Shown here: positions 21,358-34,429 of the stretch, in pieces
Numbering within the stretch: the stretch's first letter is position 1
Layout: every line of letters begins with the position of its first letter
NCBI GenBank assembly: GCA_028752905.1
Contig: JAQNBH010000009.1
Location: forward strand, 47,105,165-47,169,164
Direction: 5' to 3'
Origin: Cladorhizidae sp. MBARI D1340-BT2
Lineage: Eukaryota; Porifera; Demospongiae; Poecilosclerida; Cladorhizidae
DNA: 64,000 nt
Program-made: the position numbers and the translations under genes
Notes under the pieces: generated by a model
What the model was told of the DNA's origin: nothing
Seen by the model: the letters and a program-made list of their open reading frames with translations, nothing else
The model's database searches: none

Positions 21358-23329
21358 TAGGTATCAACCGTGGCATGTGAATGGCATGTGCACCACTAGT
21401 ACTAGCTATCAACTGTAGCATGTGAATGGCATGTGCACCACTAGTGCTAGGTATCAACTGTAGCATGTGAATAGCATGTGCACCACTAGCACTAGGTATC
21501 AACTGTGGCATGTGAATGGCATGTGCACCACTAGTACTAGGTATCAACTGTGGCATGTGAATGGCATGTGCACCACTAGTACTAGGTATCAACTGTAGCA
21601 TGTGAATGGCATGTGCACCACTAGCACTAGGTATCAACTGTAGCATGTGAATGGCATGTGCACCACTAGTACTAGGTATCAACTGTAGCATGTGAATGGC
21701 ATGTGCACCACTAGTACTAGGTATCAACTGTAGCATGTGAATGGCATGTGCACCACTAGTACTAGGTATCAACTGTGGCATGTGAATGGCATGTGCACCA
21801 CTAGTACTAGGTATCAACTGTAGCATGTGAATGGCATGTGCACCACTAGTACTAGGTATCAACTGTGGCATGTGAATGGCATGTGCACCACTAGTACTAG
21901 GTATCAACTGTAGCATGTGAATGGCATGTGCACCACTAGCACTAGGTATCAACTGTGGCATGTGAATGGCATGTGCACCACTAGTACTAGGTATCAACTG
22001 TATCATGTGAATGGCATGTGCACCACTAGTACTAGGTATCAACTGTGGCATGTGAATGGCATGTGCACCACTAGTACTAGGTATCAACTGTAGCATGTGA
22101 ATGGCATGTGCACCACTAGTACTAGGTATCAACTGTGGCATGTGAATGGCATGTGCACCACTAGTACTAGTAGGTATCAACTGTAGCATGTGAATGGCAT
22201 GTGCACCACTAGTACTAGATATCAACTGTGGCATGTGAATGGCATGTGCACCACTAGTACTAGGTATCAACTGTGGCATGTGAATGGCATGTGCACCACT
22301 AGTACTAGGTATCAACTGTGGCATGTGAATGGCATGTGCACCACTAGTACTAGGTATCAACTGTAGCATGTGAATGGCATGTGCACCACTAGTACTAGGT
22401 ATCAACTGTGGCATGTGAATGGCATGTGCACCACTAGTACTAGGTATCAACTGTAGCATGTGAATGGCATGTGCACCACTCGTACTAGGTATCAACTGTA
22501 GCATGTGAATGGCATGTGCACCACTAGTACTAGGTATCAACTGTAGCATGTGAATGGCATGTGCACCACTAGTACTAGATATCAACTGTGGCATGTGAAT
22601 GGCATGTGCACCACTAGTACTAGGTATCAACTGTGGCATGTGAATGGCATGTGCACCACTAGTACTAGGTATCAACTGTGGCATGTGAATGGCATGTGCA
22701 CCACTAGTACTAGGTATCAACTGTAGCATGTGAATGGCATGTGTACCACTAGTACTAGGTATCAACTGTAGCATGTGAATGGCATGTGCACCACTAGTAC
22801 TAGGTATCAACTGTAGCATGTGAATGGCATGTGCACCACTAGTACTAGGTATCAACTGTGGCATGTGAATGGCATGTGCACCACTAGTACTAGGTATCAA
22901 CTGTGGCATGTGAATGGCATGTGCACCACTAGTACTAGGTATCAACTGTAGCATGTGAATGGCATGTGCACCACTAGTACTAGGTATCAACTGTAGCATG
23001 TGAATGGCATGTGCACCACTAGTACTAGGTATCAACTGTGGCATGTGAATGGCATGTGCACCACTAGTACTAGGTATCAACTGTAGCATGTGAATGGCAT
23101 GTGCCCCACTAGTACTAGGTATCAACTGTGGCATGTGAATGGCATGTGCACCACTAGTACTAGGTATCAACTGTGGCATGTGAATGGCATGTGCACCACT
23201 AGTACTAGGTATCAACTGTGGCATGTGAATGGCATGTGCACCACTAGTACTAGGTATCAACTGTGGCATGTGAATGGCATGTGCACCACTAGTACTAGGT
23301 ATCAACTGTGGCATGTGAATGGCATGTAT
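21358..23329. repeat. 45-bp minisatellite, block 3
   Basis: About 44 units, mixed TGTAG and TGTGG types. A block of about eight units near 22170-22470 recurs near 22530-22830 with the same AGATATC variant, showing block duplication. One unit has a 3-bp TAG insertion (22168-22173). Confidence 0.95.
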
Positions 23330-23655
23330 GACTGCATTCAATGCTGTTTTGCTCGAGGAAGTTAGTGTTGCATGAACAACCAAAGGTATAGAAGTGCTCT
23401 CTCTGATACACAACAGTGGAGTGTGAATAGGCCTTATGATTAACTGAAGACACAGTAGGAAAACTTATACACTCTCTGCTTCATAATAGCTGAGGCAGGC
23501 TAGGAGGGGGATTGGGATATCTGTCATTTACTGGTTGGGAAAGGACCGTTAACTCTCATTACATCTAGGTAATGCATGGGCCTCAAAAAGGCTGGTCTTG
23601 AGGTAGAGGAGATAACAGAGACATTGGATATTGCCAATGGTATTGGAAAAGGTTC
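23330..23655. other. unique sequence, no gene recognised
   Basis: This spacer joins the 45-bp and 22-bp arrays. No coding or structural signal is recognised. Confidence 0.4.
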
Positions 23656-24022
23656 ATGTTGGGTGCCTGGTGCATGCACATTGGGTGCCTGGTGCATGCA
23701 CATTGGGTGCCTGGTGCATGCACATTGGGTGCCGGGTTCATGCACATTGGGTGCCTGGTGCATGCACATTGGGTGCCTGGTGCATGCACATTGGGTGCCT
23801 GGTGCATGCACGTATGGTGCCTGGTGCATGCACATTGGGTGCCTGGTGCATGCACATTGGGTGCTGGGTACATGCACATTGAGGCCTGGTGCATGCACAT
23901 TGGGTGCCTGGTGTATGCACATTGGGTGCCTGGTGCATGCACATTGGGTGCCTGGTGCATGCATATTGGGTGCTGGGTGCATGCACGTATGGTGCCTGGT
24001 GCATGCACATTGGGTGCTGGGT
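23656..24022. repeat. 22-bp minisatellite, about 17 copies
   Basis: The unit is GGGTGCCTGGTGCATGCACA followed by TT. It contains the perfect palindrome GTGCATGCAC. Variants include CGTATGGTGCC and a 21-bp unit. Long open frames on both strands here are repeat translations. Confidence 0.93.
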
Positions 24023-24772
24023 ATATACATGCGAGTCACCACGTTTTGCTGCCGGCGATGATAGGGACAAATGCTTGCTTGTGGACATATATAGTAGCCA
24101 GAATTACTTCTTGGAGGATTGAGATGGGGAGGCGTCCACCCTTCTGTACAGTTATGGTTATACAAGCGTTTTCGACTGTGAGAACAACTTTCATAAGAAA
24201 ATATAAAATAAGGCAATAAAATATAGTGTAAGGATAGAAAATTTGGAGGAGGGTTTAATTTGGCTGTTTGACAGATCGATGAAAGCACCGGGCAAATCCG
24301 CTAATATTTTGTCTTGGTTGTTCTGCTAATTTTCTCACGCTGCAGCCCAGCTCAAGTATTTTGCTAGAGAGAAAGGGTTTTCGACGTTGTTAGATAAAAA
24401 CAGATATCTTCCAAACTACATGGTTTCCTGGGTATTTCCAGGGTATTTCCTGGGTTTATTTTCACCTATGCTCAGATTTCAAGAAAATGCTCTTGATTAT
24501 CCATGAAGGTATATATCTCATCGACACAAACTCACAATACTTACCTCCCACTATCTCTAATGCAGAACTAGTGCTAGATGTGACCACTCCTTTCATCGCA
24601 TGTGCTGCTCAACACATCGGCCAAATTTAAAACTGTTAACTTTAATTTCCACCCTTAGGGGCAGCTCCACAGGTCTACAATTACCAGAACACTTTTTAGA
24701 CCTTAAACAAAACATAGATTATGACCAACATAAGCTAGACTCTCTGAAAGAGGTAGAGCTACCACTGCACAT

Positions 24773-24803
<31 letters not shown>

Positions 24804-24980
24804 GATTGAATCCAATCCACCAAACTTTGGTTCTGTATAGAGTGATATTTTCGAGAGGTTCACAGATAGTATTTAACAGAAAGATTTTCTAAGGGTAGAT
24901 ATGTGTAGCATATTGTGGTAGCCCAACCAATTCCACTTCTCTTTGTCATACGGAAGGGTAGATATGTGTAGTGTATTGTC
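24023..24980. other. unique sequence with a (CA)n tract, no gene recognised
   Basis: A CA dinucleotide run lies near 24775-24802. The short plus-strand frame at 24600-24809 has no recognisable domain. Its proximity to the Penelope-like remnant makes transposon debris likely, but I cannot show it. Confidence 0.35.
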
Positions 24981-24984
24981 GTAG

Positions 24985-25490
24985 CAATGAGGGGTCTAAA
25001 AAGAAGGATCCTATGATAGTGATTCTTTATGCAGCAGGGATGAGTGAAGACATCAGGAGGGTCTTGCAGGAAATTCAACATCAAAGTCATCTTCAGATTG
25101 GGAATGACTCTGAGGACACAACTGAGCAGAGTGAAGGATGTTTTACCAGCTAAAATGCAACTCATGCATTGTGTACCGCATCCCTTGTAGCTGTGGGAAA
25201 GCTACATAGGAAAGACCATCAGAAGACTGGAGACCAGAGTGAAAGAACATCAAGATGCCTGTAGAAAGTGTGCCAAAAGAGAAGTCTGCAATTGCTGAGC
25301 ATGCATGGGGTAATGGACATCCTATTTTGTGGGAAGAAGCCACCATCTTGGAGGACCAGGCCAGAAGACAGAAGGAACTGCTAGTGAAGGAGGCATTGCA
25401 CATCATCCTAGCACCAAAGTGTGAGCAGTTCTATTGAGATTGTGGAATGCACTTGCCTGGCTACTACCAAGAGCCTGAACTTGAAGCCAA
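24985..25490 (+). pseudogene. Penelope-like element: RT-endonuclease linker and GIY-YIG endonuclease, broken
   Basis: Read across two or three frames, the plus strand gives the RT-EN linker of Penelope-like elements (AGMSEDIRRVLQ, then TLRTQLSRVKDVLPAKM) and a GIY-YIG endonuclease (CVYRIPCSCGKAYIGKTIRR, LETRVKEHQDAC, AEHAWGNGHPILWEEA, KEALHI). In intact elements this domain nicks target DNA to prime reverse transcription. The RT body is missing upstream and several indels break the frame, so this is a dead 3' fragment. The family call rests on the PCSCGKxYIGxT block. Confidence 0.8.
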
Positions 25491-25689
25491 GACGACCATA
25501 ATTACATATATATTTTTTAAATTATTATTATATACCGTTATTATCATTATCATCATTATTAATATATAATTATAATTATATATATATATTTTTGACAAAC
25601 AATAATATGCTGAATAACTACCAATAAAGATAATTTAAGTAAGAAATAATCATCACTAGTATACTGACTAGTGCCTATACTAGTATACT

Positions 25690-26150
<461 letters not shown>

Positions 26151-26169
26151 TTAAAATTTATTATATTTA

Positions 26170-26505
26170 TTTATTATTATGCATATAGAATACATGCATA
26201 TTGCATACATTTAATTTAAGAAATAATGATCGTCAGGTACTGAGCTGGATCCAAGCACTGCAGCAGTGTTTCCTCGTTGGATTGCAACTGCAATTCTCTG
26301 CAGCAGGAAATGGTAGGCACGAGGGTCGCCAGACTCAGTTTTGAGGCGTGCACCTAGCTCTTGGAGAAAACTCTTTGCCTCAGACCCAAATACTCCAGAG
26401 GTCTCGATACCAATAGGTACAAAATAATGAGTAGCCTCTATATTTGCAACTTCCCCTTCTTCAGAAACTCGCCCTGTCAGCAATGCACCCTGGACCATCA
26501 GGTAA
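26170..26505 (-). pseudogene. Non-LTR retrotransposon 3' end, copy C (C-terminal endonuclease tail)
   Basis: The minus strand encodes the last about 95 residues of the RLE-type protein (THYFVPIGIETSGVFG, FLQELGARLKTESGDPRAYH, LLQRIAVAIQRGNTAAVLG). It is almost identical to the end of copy B at 28916, including the 3' UTR block ATGCATATTGCATACATTTA. The 5' part is cut at an AAT run near 26505. Confidence 0.8.
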
Positions 26506-26754
26506 CATAATAATAATAATTATTATTATTATTATCCAAATAAAATTAATTACAATCAAATAATTAATCAATAACTATCTGTGGCGGTCCAGCGGGGGAA
26601 CTGCACGTCTGTACTGGGCAGCACAGGCATCTGACACATCATATTGTTTTATGTTATTAGTACTAGCTAATTATTATAATTTTTATTTTTATTTATTTTT
26701 ATTTTATTTTTTTTTTTAAATATATATATAGGTGTATAGGTACAATCTAAATGA

Positions 26755-27202
<448 letters not shown>

Positions 27203-27235
27203 ATCACAATAAAAATAAACAATAATATGCCCTAA

Positions 27236-28790
27236 AATAGTCATCACTAGTATACTGCCTAATACCGCTGCAGTGTTCCCACACTGGATCGCAATAGAAA
27301 TTCTCTGGAGGAGAAAATGATGGGAACGTGGTTCGTCGCACTTTGCTTTGAGATGACCTCCTAACTCCCAAAGGAACAAAGATGCCTCCCCTCCAAACAC
27401 TCCAGTAGTCTCTATCCCAATTGGGACAAAGGAGTGTGTAGCAACAGTGTTTCCGTATTTTTCCTTTTTCAGGGACTCGACTCTGTTTGCCACTGCCCCA
27501 GGACCTTCATGTAATAAGTTAGCATAGGATGGAGCAAAGTTGTCCACACATGTATATAGCATCAAGGATATGGCCATTCTTCCAGGGGACAATAGGAGCT
27601 CCATCAGGACACTTGCCATCCGAACGAGAAATGCCTGAAGGCTGCAGGTGAGAGGGAATATTTATGGAAGCTAGTGATCTATGAATAATGTCATTTACAG
27701 CTGCATGCCTCGGGAAACGACCTCGACAGTTGAGACCACGAGTGCCAAACTGATTCACTTGGGATCCACACTGCAGACAATTGTGGGGATGACGGAGAGG
27801 AACACTCAAATGCAAACCAGTAGCCACCCTAATCACATCATCATCCATTTCGAGGCCTAAGGATGACATGGGAAGGGCATGGATCCAAGCCCCTGACTCC
27901 TTCCGAGCTGCAGCCTGAATATGTACCTGTGAAGCTAGATCCACACTCGAGTTCAGGAGGGAATCAAAAGAAGCCTGAACATGAGGACCATCCCAGGCTT
28001 TCTGTTGGGAGGACCTAGGATCAGATGGTGGCTCACAGCTATGACCTCGACACCAAATTTCCAAACCATCTTTAAATTCAGAGTAGTTTGAATCACCTAG
28101 GTAGTCAGGAAGAATCTGGTGGATAAGATCAAAAGCACCTGAAGCCGATGCCAAAAAGGCGGAAGGTACAAGCATCACAGCACTTCTGATCCCTAAACTA
28201 CCAAACTTCACTGGAATTGATGCCTGAAACCAAGCTTGATCTTTGGTGTTGAGAAGAATGTTGGTGATCTCACTCAAGATGGTACACTGAATTGAATCAA
28301 AATCCTGAAGCTTAGATGAAGAAGGAGAAGATTGTAAAGAGGACAGTAGCTTTGGAATTGCAAATGCATGATGAAGCAAACAAAAGGCATCATGAGCATG
28401 GAGGTGTCGAAGTCTGCTTCCCATAAACTTTAAGGGGTCAATCTTCTCGTTAAGCAGCACCTCAACCCCTCCCATGCCACCAATAGGAGAACCTAAGAGA
28501 GTGGCAACCTCTGGATTGACCACACGAAGTCCTGCAGCAGACTTCCCTAAAGTATCTGGATCTGGACAGATAAGCTCACATTTCTCACGGTTAAGCTCCA
28601 AACCCAGCTCCTCAGCCACACTTTCCACTGTATTAAAGTCACTGAGTACATCATCCATGCCACCCCCAAGTGCCATCATCCAAATAAAACACACTAAAAT
28701 TGGATACCAATCTGAGTGTAGTCTTGTTGAAGAGCAAGACAAAACAAAAGTGGATCCAGAGGATCATCCTATTGAACTCCTTCAGATGAC
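27236..28790 (-). pseudogene. RLE-type non-LTR retrotransposon, copy A: RT C-terminal half, zinc finger and endonuclease
   Basis: Reading down the minus strand: an RT motif like QGDPLxPLLFCLAL near 28770, the catalytic YLDDGT at about 28680 followed by a 1-nt frameshift, an RT thumb (LGLELNREKCELIC, LLGSPIGGMGGVE), a long linker, a CCHC finger before the endonuclease (CLQCGSQVNQFGTRGLNC, with Arg in the His position), and a C-terminal restriction-like endonuclease with RSDGKCPDG then an Asp about 15 residues on. Frameshifts near 28670 and 27590 break it. R2/NeSL-like elements use such a nuclease to nick their target. The 5' RT half is absent. Confidence 0.75.
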
Positions 28791-28915
28791 TGGATTGTTT
28801 AAAAAGAGCGATGATGGAGCACTAATATTAATATTAATAATAAAATTAATTAATTATGCATATAGATATAGAATACATGCATATTGCATACATTTAATTT
28901 AAGAAATAATGATCG
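28791..28915 (-). other. 3' UTR of copy B, AT-rich
   Basis: It carries the ATGCATATTGCATACATTTA block shared with copy C and a TAAT-rich tail where the element ends against copy A. Confidence 0.55.
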
Positions 28916-29770
28916 TCAGGTTACTGAGCTGGATCCAAGCACTGCAGCAGTGTTTCCTCGTTGGATTGCAACTGCAATTCTTTGCAGCAGGAAATGGTAG
29001 GCACGAGGGTCGCCAGACTCTGTTTTGAGGCGTGCACCTAGCTCTTGGAGAAAACTCTTTGCCTCAGACCCAAATACTCCAGAGGTCTCGATACCAATAG
29101 GTACAAAATAATGTGTAGCCTCTATATTTGCATACTTCCCCTTCTTCAGAAACTCGGCCCTGTCAGCAATGCACCCTGGACCATCAGGTAACATAGTGGC
29201 ATACGAAGGAGCAAAAGTGTCCACACATGTAGCATCCCACACAAGAACTCGGCCATTCCTCCAGGGAACAATGGAAGCCCCATCTGGACGCTTGCCATCT
29301 GAGCGACAGATCCCAGAGGGCTCCAGATGTGAAGGAACCTTGATGGATGCAAGTGATCGTCTAACAAGATCGTTGATAGCTGCATGCCTTGAATGACGAC
29401 CCTGACTCTTCGAGCAACTGAGACCATGAGTCCCTAGCTGGTCCACCTGAGATCCACACTGATGGCAACTGTGAGGATGACAGAGAGGTGTACCCAACCG
29501 CAAACCAATGGCTACCCTGATGACATCATCATCCATATGGAGGCCTAATGAAGACATGGGGAGGGCATGAATCCAAGCGCCTGACTCCTTTCTAGCTGCT
29601 GCCTGAATCCGTATTCGAGAAGTAGGATTTGTAGCCGAATTCAGGAAGCAGCCTTCACGAGCGGACCATCCCAGGACTTTTGCTTGGAATACTCAGACTC
29701 AGATGTAGTGGACTGCTATGCCCTAGACGCCAGACTTCAAGGCCTGCATCAAATGAAGGATAGTTAGCTT
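28916..29770 (-). pseudogene. RLE-type non-LTR retrotransposon, copy B: zinc finger and endonuclease domain
   Basis: A 213-codon open frame (28916-29557) plus about 200 bp of frameshifted upstream sequence. It has an intact CCHC finger (CHQCGSQVDQLGTHGLSC) and the PD...D nuclease core (RSDGKRPDGASIVPWRNGR then VLVWDATCVDTFAPSY). It is a 5'-truncated insertion; the frame has no start of its own and RT is missing. This is the best-preserved copy of the domain in the window. Confidence 0.8.
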
Positions 29771-29784
29771 GGTGTAAACTGTCA

Positions 29785-29946
29785 ATAATAATAATAATAA
29801 ATAATAATAATTATTATTATTATTGTTATTGTTATTTTATTGTTATTATTATTATATATGTAATTGTTTTATTCGTTTGTTTTTCCCCTTATTTATGTAC
29901 ATTTTAATTTAATAGTCATTAAAAAAAATATTGTTATTTTTTGTTG

Positions 29947-30035
<89 letters not shown>

Positions 30036-30037
30036 TT
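29785..30037. repeat. AAT/ATT microsatellites
   Basis: A short AAT run at 29785-29825, then AT-rich sequence, then about 85 bp of pure ATT at 29950-30036. Confidence 0.9.
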
Positions 30038-30044
30038 ACATCCG

Positions 30045-30200
30045 GTGCACATGCTAAGTGCATGTACTGGCATGTGGTGGGCTAGCTACCGGTATATAAC
30101 AGGCCCTTAGCATCTCATTATTCCTGATGAAGACTAGAGCATATAATCGAAATGTCGAATGAATAAAATTTGAAGTTGATGATTTAATCTTGATATTGCT
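30045..30200 (+). mobile_element. Penelope-like/retrozyme-like terminal repeat copy
   Basis: It shares GGCTAGCTACC, CTGATGAAGACTAGAGCAT and TTTGAAGTTGATGA with the copies near 2000, 32400 and 55740. It holds the best hammerhead-like motif (30120-30160). Related sequence continues at 30450-30540, where AAGTTGATTAT and AAATACTTGTTTC match 2085-2180. Confidence 0.55.
30120..30160 (+). ncRNA. hammerhead-ribozyme-like motif
   Basis: The conserved core CTGATGA (30124-30130) and GAAA (30149-30152) are present. Stem I is ATTC (30120-30123) with GAAT (30157-30160). Stem II is GACTA with TAATC, one mismatch. The cleavage triplet would be GTC (30154-30156), and stem III is nearly absent. Minimal type I hammerheads with very short stem III are known from Penelope-like elements and animal retrozymes. 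Activity is not shown. Confidence 0.5.
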
Positions 30201-30540
30201 GAACCTAGACCAGCACATGTTACAACACAGTATTGGGCTATGTAACAGTAACTAATAACAACCTCTTTTTTTTTAATGTCCCGCTGCTCAAGGATGGGGT
30301 GGGGGACCAAAGATCATTCCTCAGCTCTCCATACAACAGTTCCTTTCTCCTCTGCCACCACTTCCTTACCCAATATATAACACACTCGCCCACCTCCTCC
30401 ATCACTGCATCACTAACTAACTCCACATCTTTCCCCAAAAGCAATGCCACCTTAAGTTGATTATTGAGAAGGTGATTTTAATGTTTAATCTTTGTTTTTG
30501 TTTTAAGCAAAATACTTGTTTCTATTTGGCTTAGTTTTTA

Positions 30541-31410
30541 ATTTTATATATAGTTCAGCAGCCACCTACAGAGGTTACTCTATATATATTAGATCATAGA
30601 TGTTAATGTCTAGCAATGCATGTAGAGTTTACATCAGAGATAGGAAGCTATTAGACAAAATGGAGAAAACCCGCTCTGCTGCTGCAGAGGATGGCTGCAC
30701 TAGCAATGCTAATTTGCAAGCAGCAGACCAGTGAGGGAGTTCATTTGTGCAATTAGATATATAGAAATGGTAAGAGATATATATAAAAATTTAATTTAGC
30801 TAGCTATTTTAACGCAGCACGAGCATCCTTCCAGTTAGTGTAGCCTTTGGTAATAAAAGCTAGATCTCTTCTGTTATAGGTATAGTCCACTAGGCAGCAA
30901 GTTCCTCTCATTTAGGAGCTCCATTTTTCTAATATATATATCATCAAGATGCTGAATGTCAAAATTTCAAGTTTAGTCATTCATATTATTGTAATGTATT
31001 TTATTAAATTGCCTATATATATGTGTGGGAAAAGTACAGGGTATGGTTATACAAAATTGGTGCATGGCCAGGCCCCCTGCACTATATATTTTCCTTGCCA
31101 ATGCAAAATGTACTGCTACGCCTATGATCTATCACTTAGCAAGTAGCAAGTAGCTGTGTGCTAACTATGCTAAGTGATAGATGTTATATAATATATATAT
31201 ACATACACTACATTTTGTGTGCATAGATATCTGCTGTATAAAAATTAAACTTGTGATTGTGATCCAGTCTGCTTTTTTTGCATCGTGTATACTTTTTTTT
31301 AAATCCTGTCTATAATGCTTGGAATCAGTAAAAATTCTGCCTATAATGCTGTCATTATTCTCAATGCTTCAGCACACCTAAAATGCTCAAAAAAATGCTA
31401 GCATAATTTA
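30541..31410. other. AT-rich sequence, no gene recognised
   Basis: Repeated TATATA tracts and a short palindrome-like pair (ATCTATCACTTAGC at 31127 and GCTAAGTGATAGAT at 31169). No coding similarity is seen. Confidence 0.4.
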
Positions 31411-31732
31411 TTGAGCCCTATTTGGGATACCACATGTTCAGACATGTTTGCTCCCTCTTATGCGGATTTGAGGTCTGAAGATCCTGTAACGGTTGCCAAC
31501 AGAGCTGAATTCCTGAAGAAATGAAAGTATCATTCAATCAGAGACACCCACTATTTCGTTCCTCTGGGCCACGGGTATATTTGGTGATGAGGCCATGTCC
31601 TTTATTAAGGAGTTGGGCAGAAGAATTAAGGAGACTAGAGACCATTTCTACTTGCTCCAACGGTGCATACAGCATGGAAACGCTGCTGCTGTGCTGGGAA
31701 CATCTCGAAACGTCCGACTACTTTTAATTATT
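31411..31732 (+). pseudogene. RLE-type non-LTR endonuclease fragment, copy D (plus strand)
   Basis: Plus-strand translation across frames reads WDTTCSDMFAPSYADL, NRAEFLKK, HYFVPLG, FGDEAMSFIKELGRRIKETR, LLQRCIQHGNAAAVLGTS. It is a more diverged relative of copies A-C in opposite orientation. It has an in-frame TGA after LKK and a frameshift. It ends in an ATT-rich tail near 31725. Confidence 0.75.
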
Positions 31733-32329
31733 ATTATCATTTATATATTATTAATTAATTTATAATTCACATTACTTAATTAGGTGTGAATGGACTCTGA
31801 TATTGCATATATAATAATAACTCCAATAATTATAGTAATATCATATATATACATATATATTGAAGCTTATCTTAAAGGGGGTGGGAAAGTTTGGTTTTAT
31901 TATAAAGTACCATATCTTTGGTATTTTCATGCTATGGTCTAATATAAATGTAATCAGTGCAGTATGCTTTCTAAAGGTACTTTTTGTTTTGCCATCGATT
32001 TTTTCTTTTGGACTGCAGGTTGCAATGTGGAGTTGCAATGTGAAGTGAACTCACCCCCTAAACTCCTTCGAAAATGCTACTTTCCAGCATCAAGTCTTGA
32101 GTGACTATAACAAAACTGTGATTGATAGAGCTGTAACAAGTGATTTTTTTAAAATAGACTTATGTTGATGTGAAGGAGGAGGGGGGTGATACAAAACCTT
32201 GTGGTTACAATTTTGGAGCTCAACAGATTCTGCATACTTCAGTCTGTTTAAAACATATAGCACGGGTAACAATGCCCAAGTGACATATATGCATGCAGCC
32301 AGCTGTGAAGCTGTATAATTAGTACAATG

Positions 32330-32470
32330 ACCTTCTCAATAATTAACTTCTCTCTCAACATTTCGACTAAATGCTCTAGCCTTAATTCTGATGCTGATGA
32401 AGGCTAGAGCATCTAGTCAAGACATCAAGAGAGTAAAATTCAAGTTGATTTTGTAATTTTATGTCAACTT
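32330..32470. mobile_element. Penelope-like terminal repeats, head-to-head
   Basis: Two inverted arms (32335-32390 and 32395-32465) share the CTAGAGCAT/ATGCTCTAG block and AACTTC.../...AAGTTG ends. The right arm has CTGATGA then GGCTAG-AGCAT-CTAGTC, a perfect 6-bp stem II, but the following GAAA is changed to AAGA. Confidence 0.5.
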
Positions 32471-34016
32471 GACCCTTTTGGTGATCATCACATGGGCTGT
32501 TAGAAAGTAGACAAAATCTACCACCATGACTCCATGACATCATCTTTATTGCATCTCAGTCTTCTACCAAGGAAGTATAATTATAGACTGGGCTGTTGCC
32601 AGGATTCGGAGTGTTTCCAAATAAGACATAAATGATCGTGAATGAAGTTGCAATATCGTGTAAATTTCCAAATAAGACTTCTTAATAATTGTATGAAGTT
32701 CTATATCGCAATAGAACAAAAATAAATACTTGTAAGAGTCAGCTGTTTATTGTATCTCTAAAAGAAGTGTTCTATGTACATTATGGCCAACAAAAATATT
32801 TACTAAATTCATAATACAGAGCCCACAATGACATTCACAACTAGTGACTGGCAATGTGCAGATAATGTGCATAAGTGTGCGAATGTTGAGAAACAGATTT
32901 ATTGGTGAGGATTCTGAAGGTATATATATGTACAAGGAAGACCACATTTCTAAACAGATTTTAATTTGCTTTTTCATAAATGCAACTATTGATGTAGGGT
33001 TGTAGGATTGATAAGGGTCATTTTATATTACTTTGCCAGGTCTTCTACCAGAGCCATTGTACCTGAATCACTTTCATGGCTATTTACAAAGATAATGGGA
33101 ACAATACTTAAGCCCATAATAGCCTTGCACAGAATTTCTGAAAATCTGCTGCTTAGACGAGTTCATTTCATCCATAAAAGGTATTGCTTTGCTCTCCTGT
33201 GGTACTCCTTAGGGGTAGTTGAAGGCACATTTTGTCAATGGGTCTGTTTCACATATCTCTGTGGAAGAGGTGGCAACGCAATTGATCTCGCCAGCTGGGT
33301 CATATATACCATTTCTTAGATACTTGTCAACTCACTGGAGACTTCCTTCAGGCTTCCTTAACAGTCACCACTGCATTGTATGCGCACAAATATCCTTTGA
33401 TGACTATTGCAAAGAAACTGTTAGTCCCTTAATGAAACTTAACCCAGCAAATGTTACTTCCATGGTTATCAAGAACTGAAATTGAGTCATGACCAGAAAA
33501 AGTGAGGATGCTTTCTTGGAAAACTCAGCATTCCAACCTGGCAGGCCACGAATGTGGGAAAAGAGGGAAAGAGGTCACCACATGGACGCTTTCATGCTTC
33601 GGGAGTGGAGTTCATCCTGCTGGTGATTGAATCTCTGTGGTTGGGTCTCCAGAGGAACGTCAGCATTGGCGGCATTCAGGGTCTTCTGACTAGACACCCC
33701 ACAATCTGAGTAAACCCAACACTTCTTCCAAACACTCACCATCTCTGAGGGGAAACGCTACAGGCTTCACTGCTGCCCCATAAGTTTGCCTCCTTTGACA
33801 CTTTGTTCAGCAGAAACGATGTGCAGGAGGTTATGCGCATATCCAGTTACTAATCAATCTCGCGCCAGTCCAGAGGTTTTTTAGAGCCATATTTTGGCGG
33901 GAAAGTAGTATGTTGGGTTGTGGAGGGTACTATCGCACTTGGCCGTAATGGATTCTGGACTTGATCTAACCGGTCAGCCTACTTAATTGCTAAGGCTAGA
34001 AGAGTATAGCTGTGCT
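32471..34016. other. no gene recognised
   Basis: Plus-strand frames at 33008-33319 and 33219-33479 overlap each other in different frames and show no domain I know. They could be transposon debris. No repeat structure is visible. Confidence 0.35.
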
Positions 34017-34255
34017 GTGTTCTAGGATCATGTAAAGAGTAAGACTCCGGAAGTCGAAAAATTAGTGCGCGTCAATTATTTTTCGCGGATATATTTTAAA
34101 ACTCTACTTATCTTAAACGCGCGCGCTATAACTCGCGCGAGGGTTCAGAAGGAGGCGTGCTGCCAAAAACTCGGATTTTATACAAATATTTGTATTTTTC
34201 TAACCTTTACAGTATCTTTGGATGTATTTTAATAATCTTTGTATTTAGTCACACT

Positions 34256-34429
34256 AAAGACCTGAGAAAACATGAACAGACTGCTGTGCATAGTTCAGCA
34301 AGTAAAAGTGTGGAATCTGCAAGCTCTCTTACCTCATACATTCGAAACAGAGATGGACCAAAGAGAGAAGAAGCTGTCATAGCAGCAGAGGTTAAGTTTG
34401 CTTCAAAGATGCAAGAATGCAAGTTCTGA
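34256..34429 (+). pseudogene. hAT-type zinc-finger fragment inside the Merlin element
   Basis: After a possible acceptor (TTGTATTTAG at 34242-34251) the plus strand reads HTKDLRKHEQTAVHSSASK, SLTSYIRNRDGPKREEAV, IAAEVKFAS. This resembles the end of the N-terminal zinc finger and the following linker of hAT-like transposases (His-rich finger, then E..V..AE..FA). It ends at TGA 34427-34429. It may be a captured fragment carried by the DNA transposon; its origin is uncertain. Confidence 0.45.

Noticed and set aside
17899..21360. 8-bp target duplication for the hAT
   Set aside because: The flanks agree over 5 bp only, and the second copy also gives 5 bp.
23524..24288. 254- and 187-codon frames on both strands
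   Set aside because: Produced by the stop-free 22-bp array; flanking parts have no domain.
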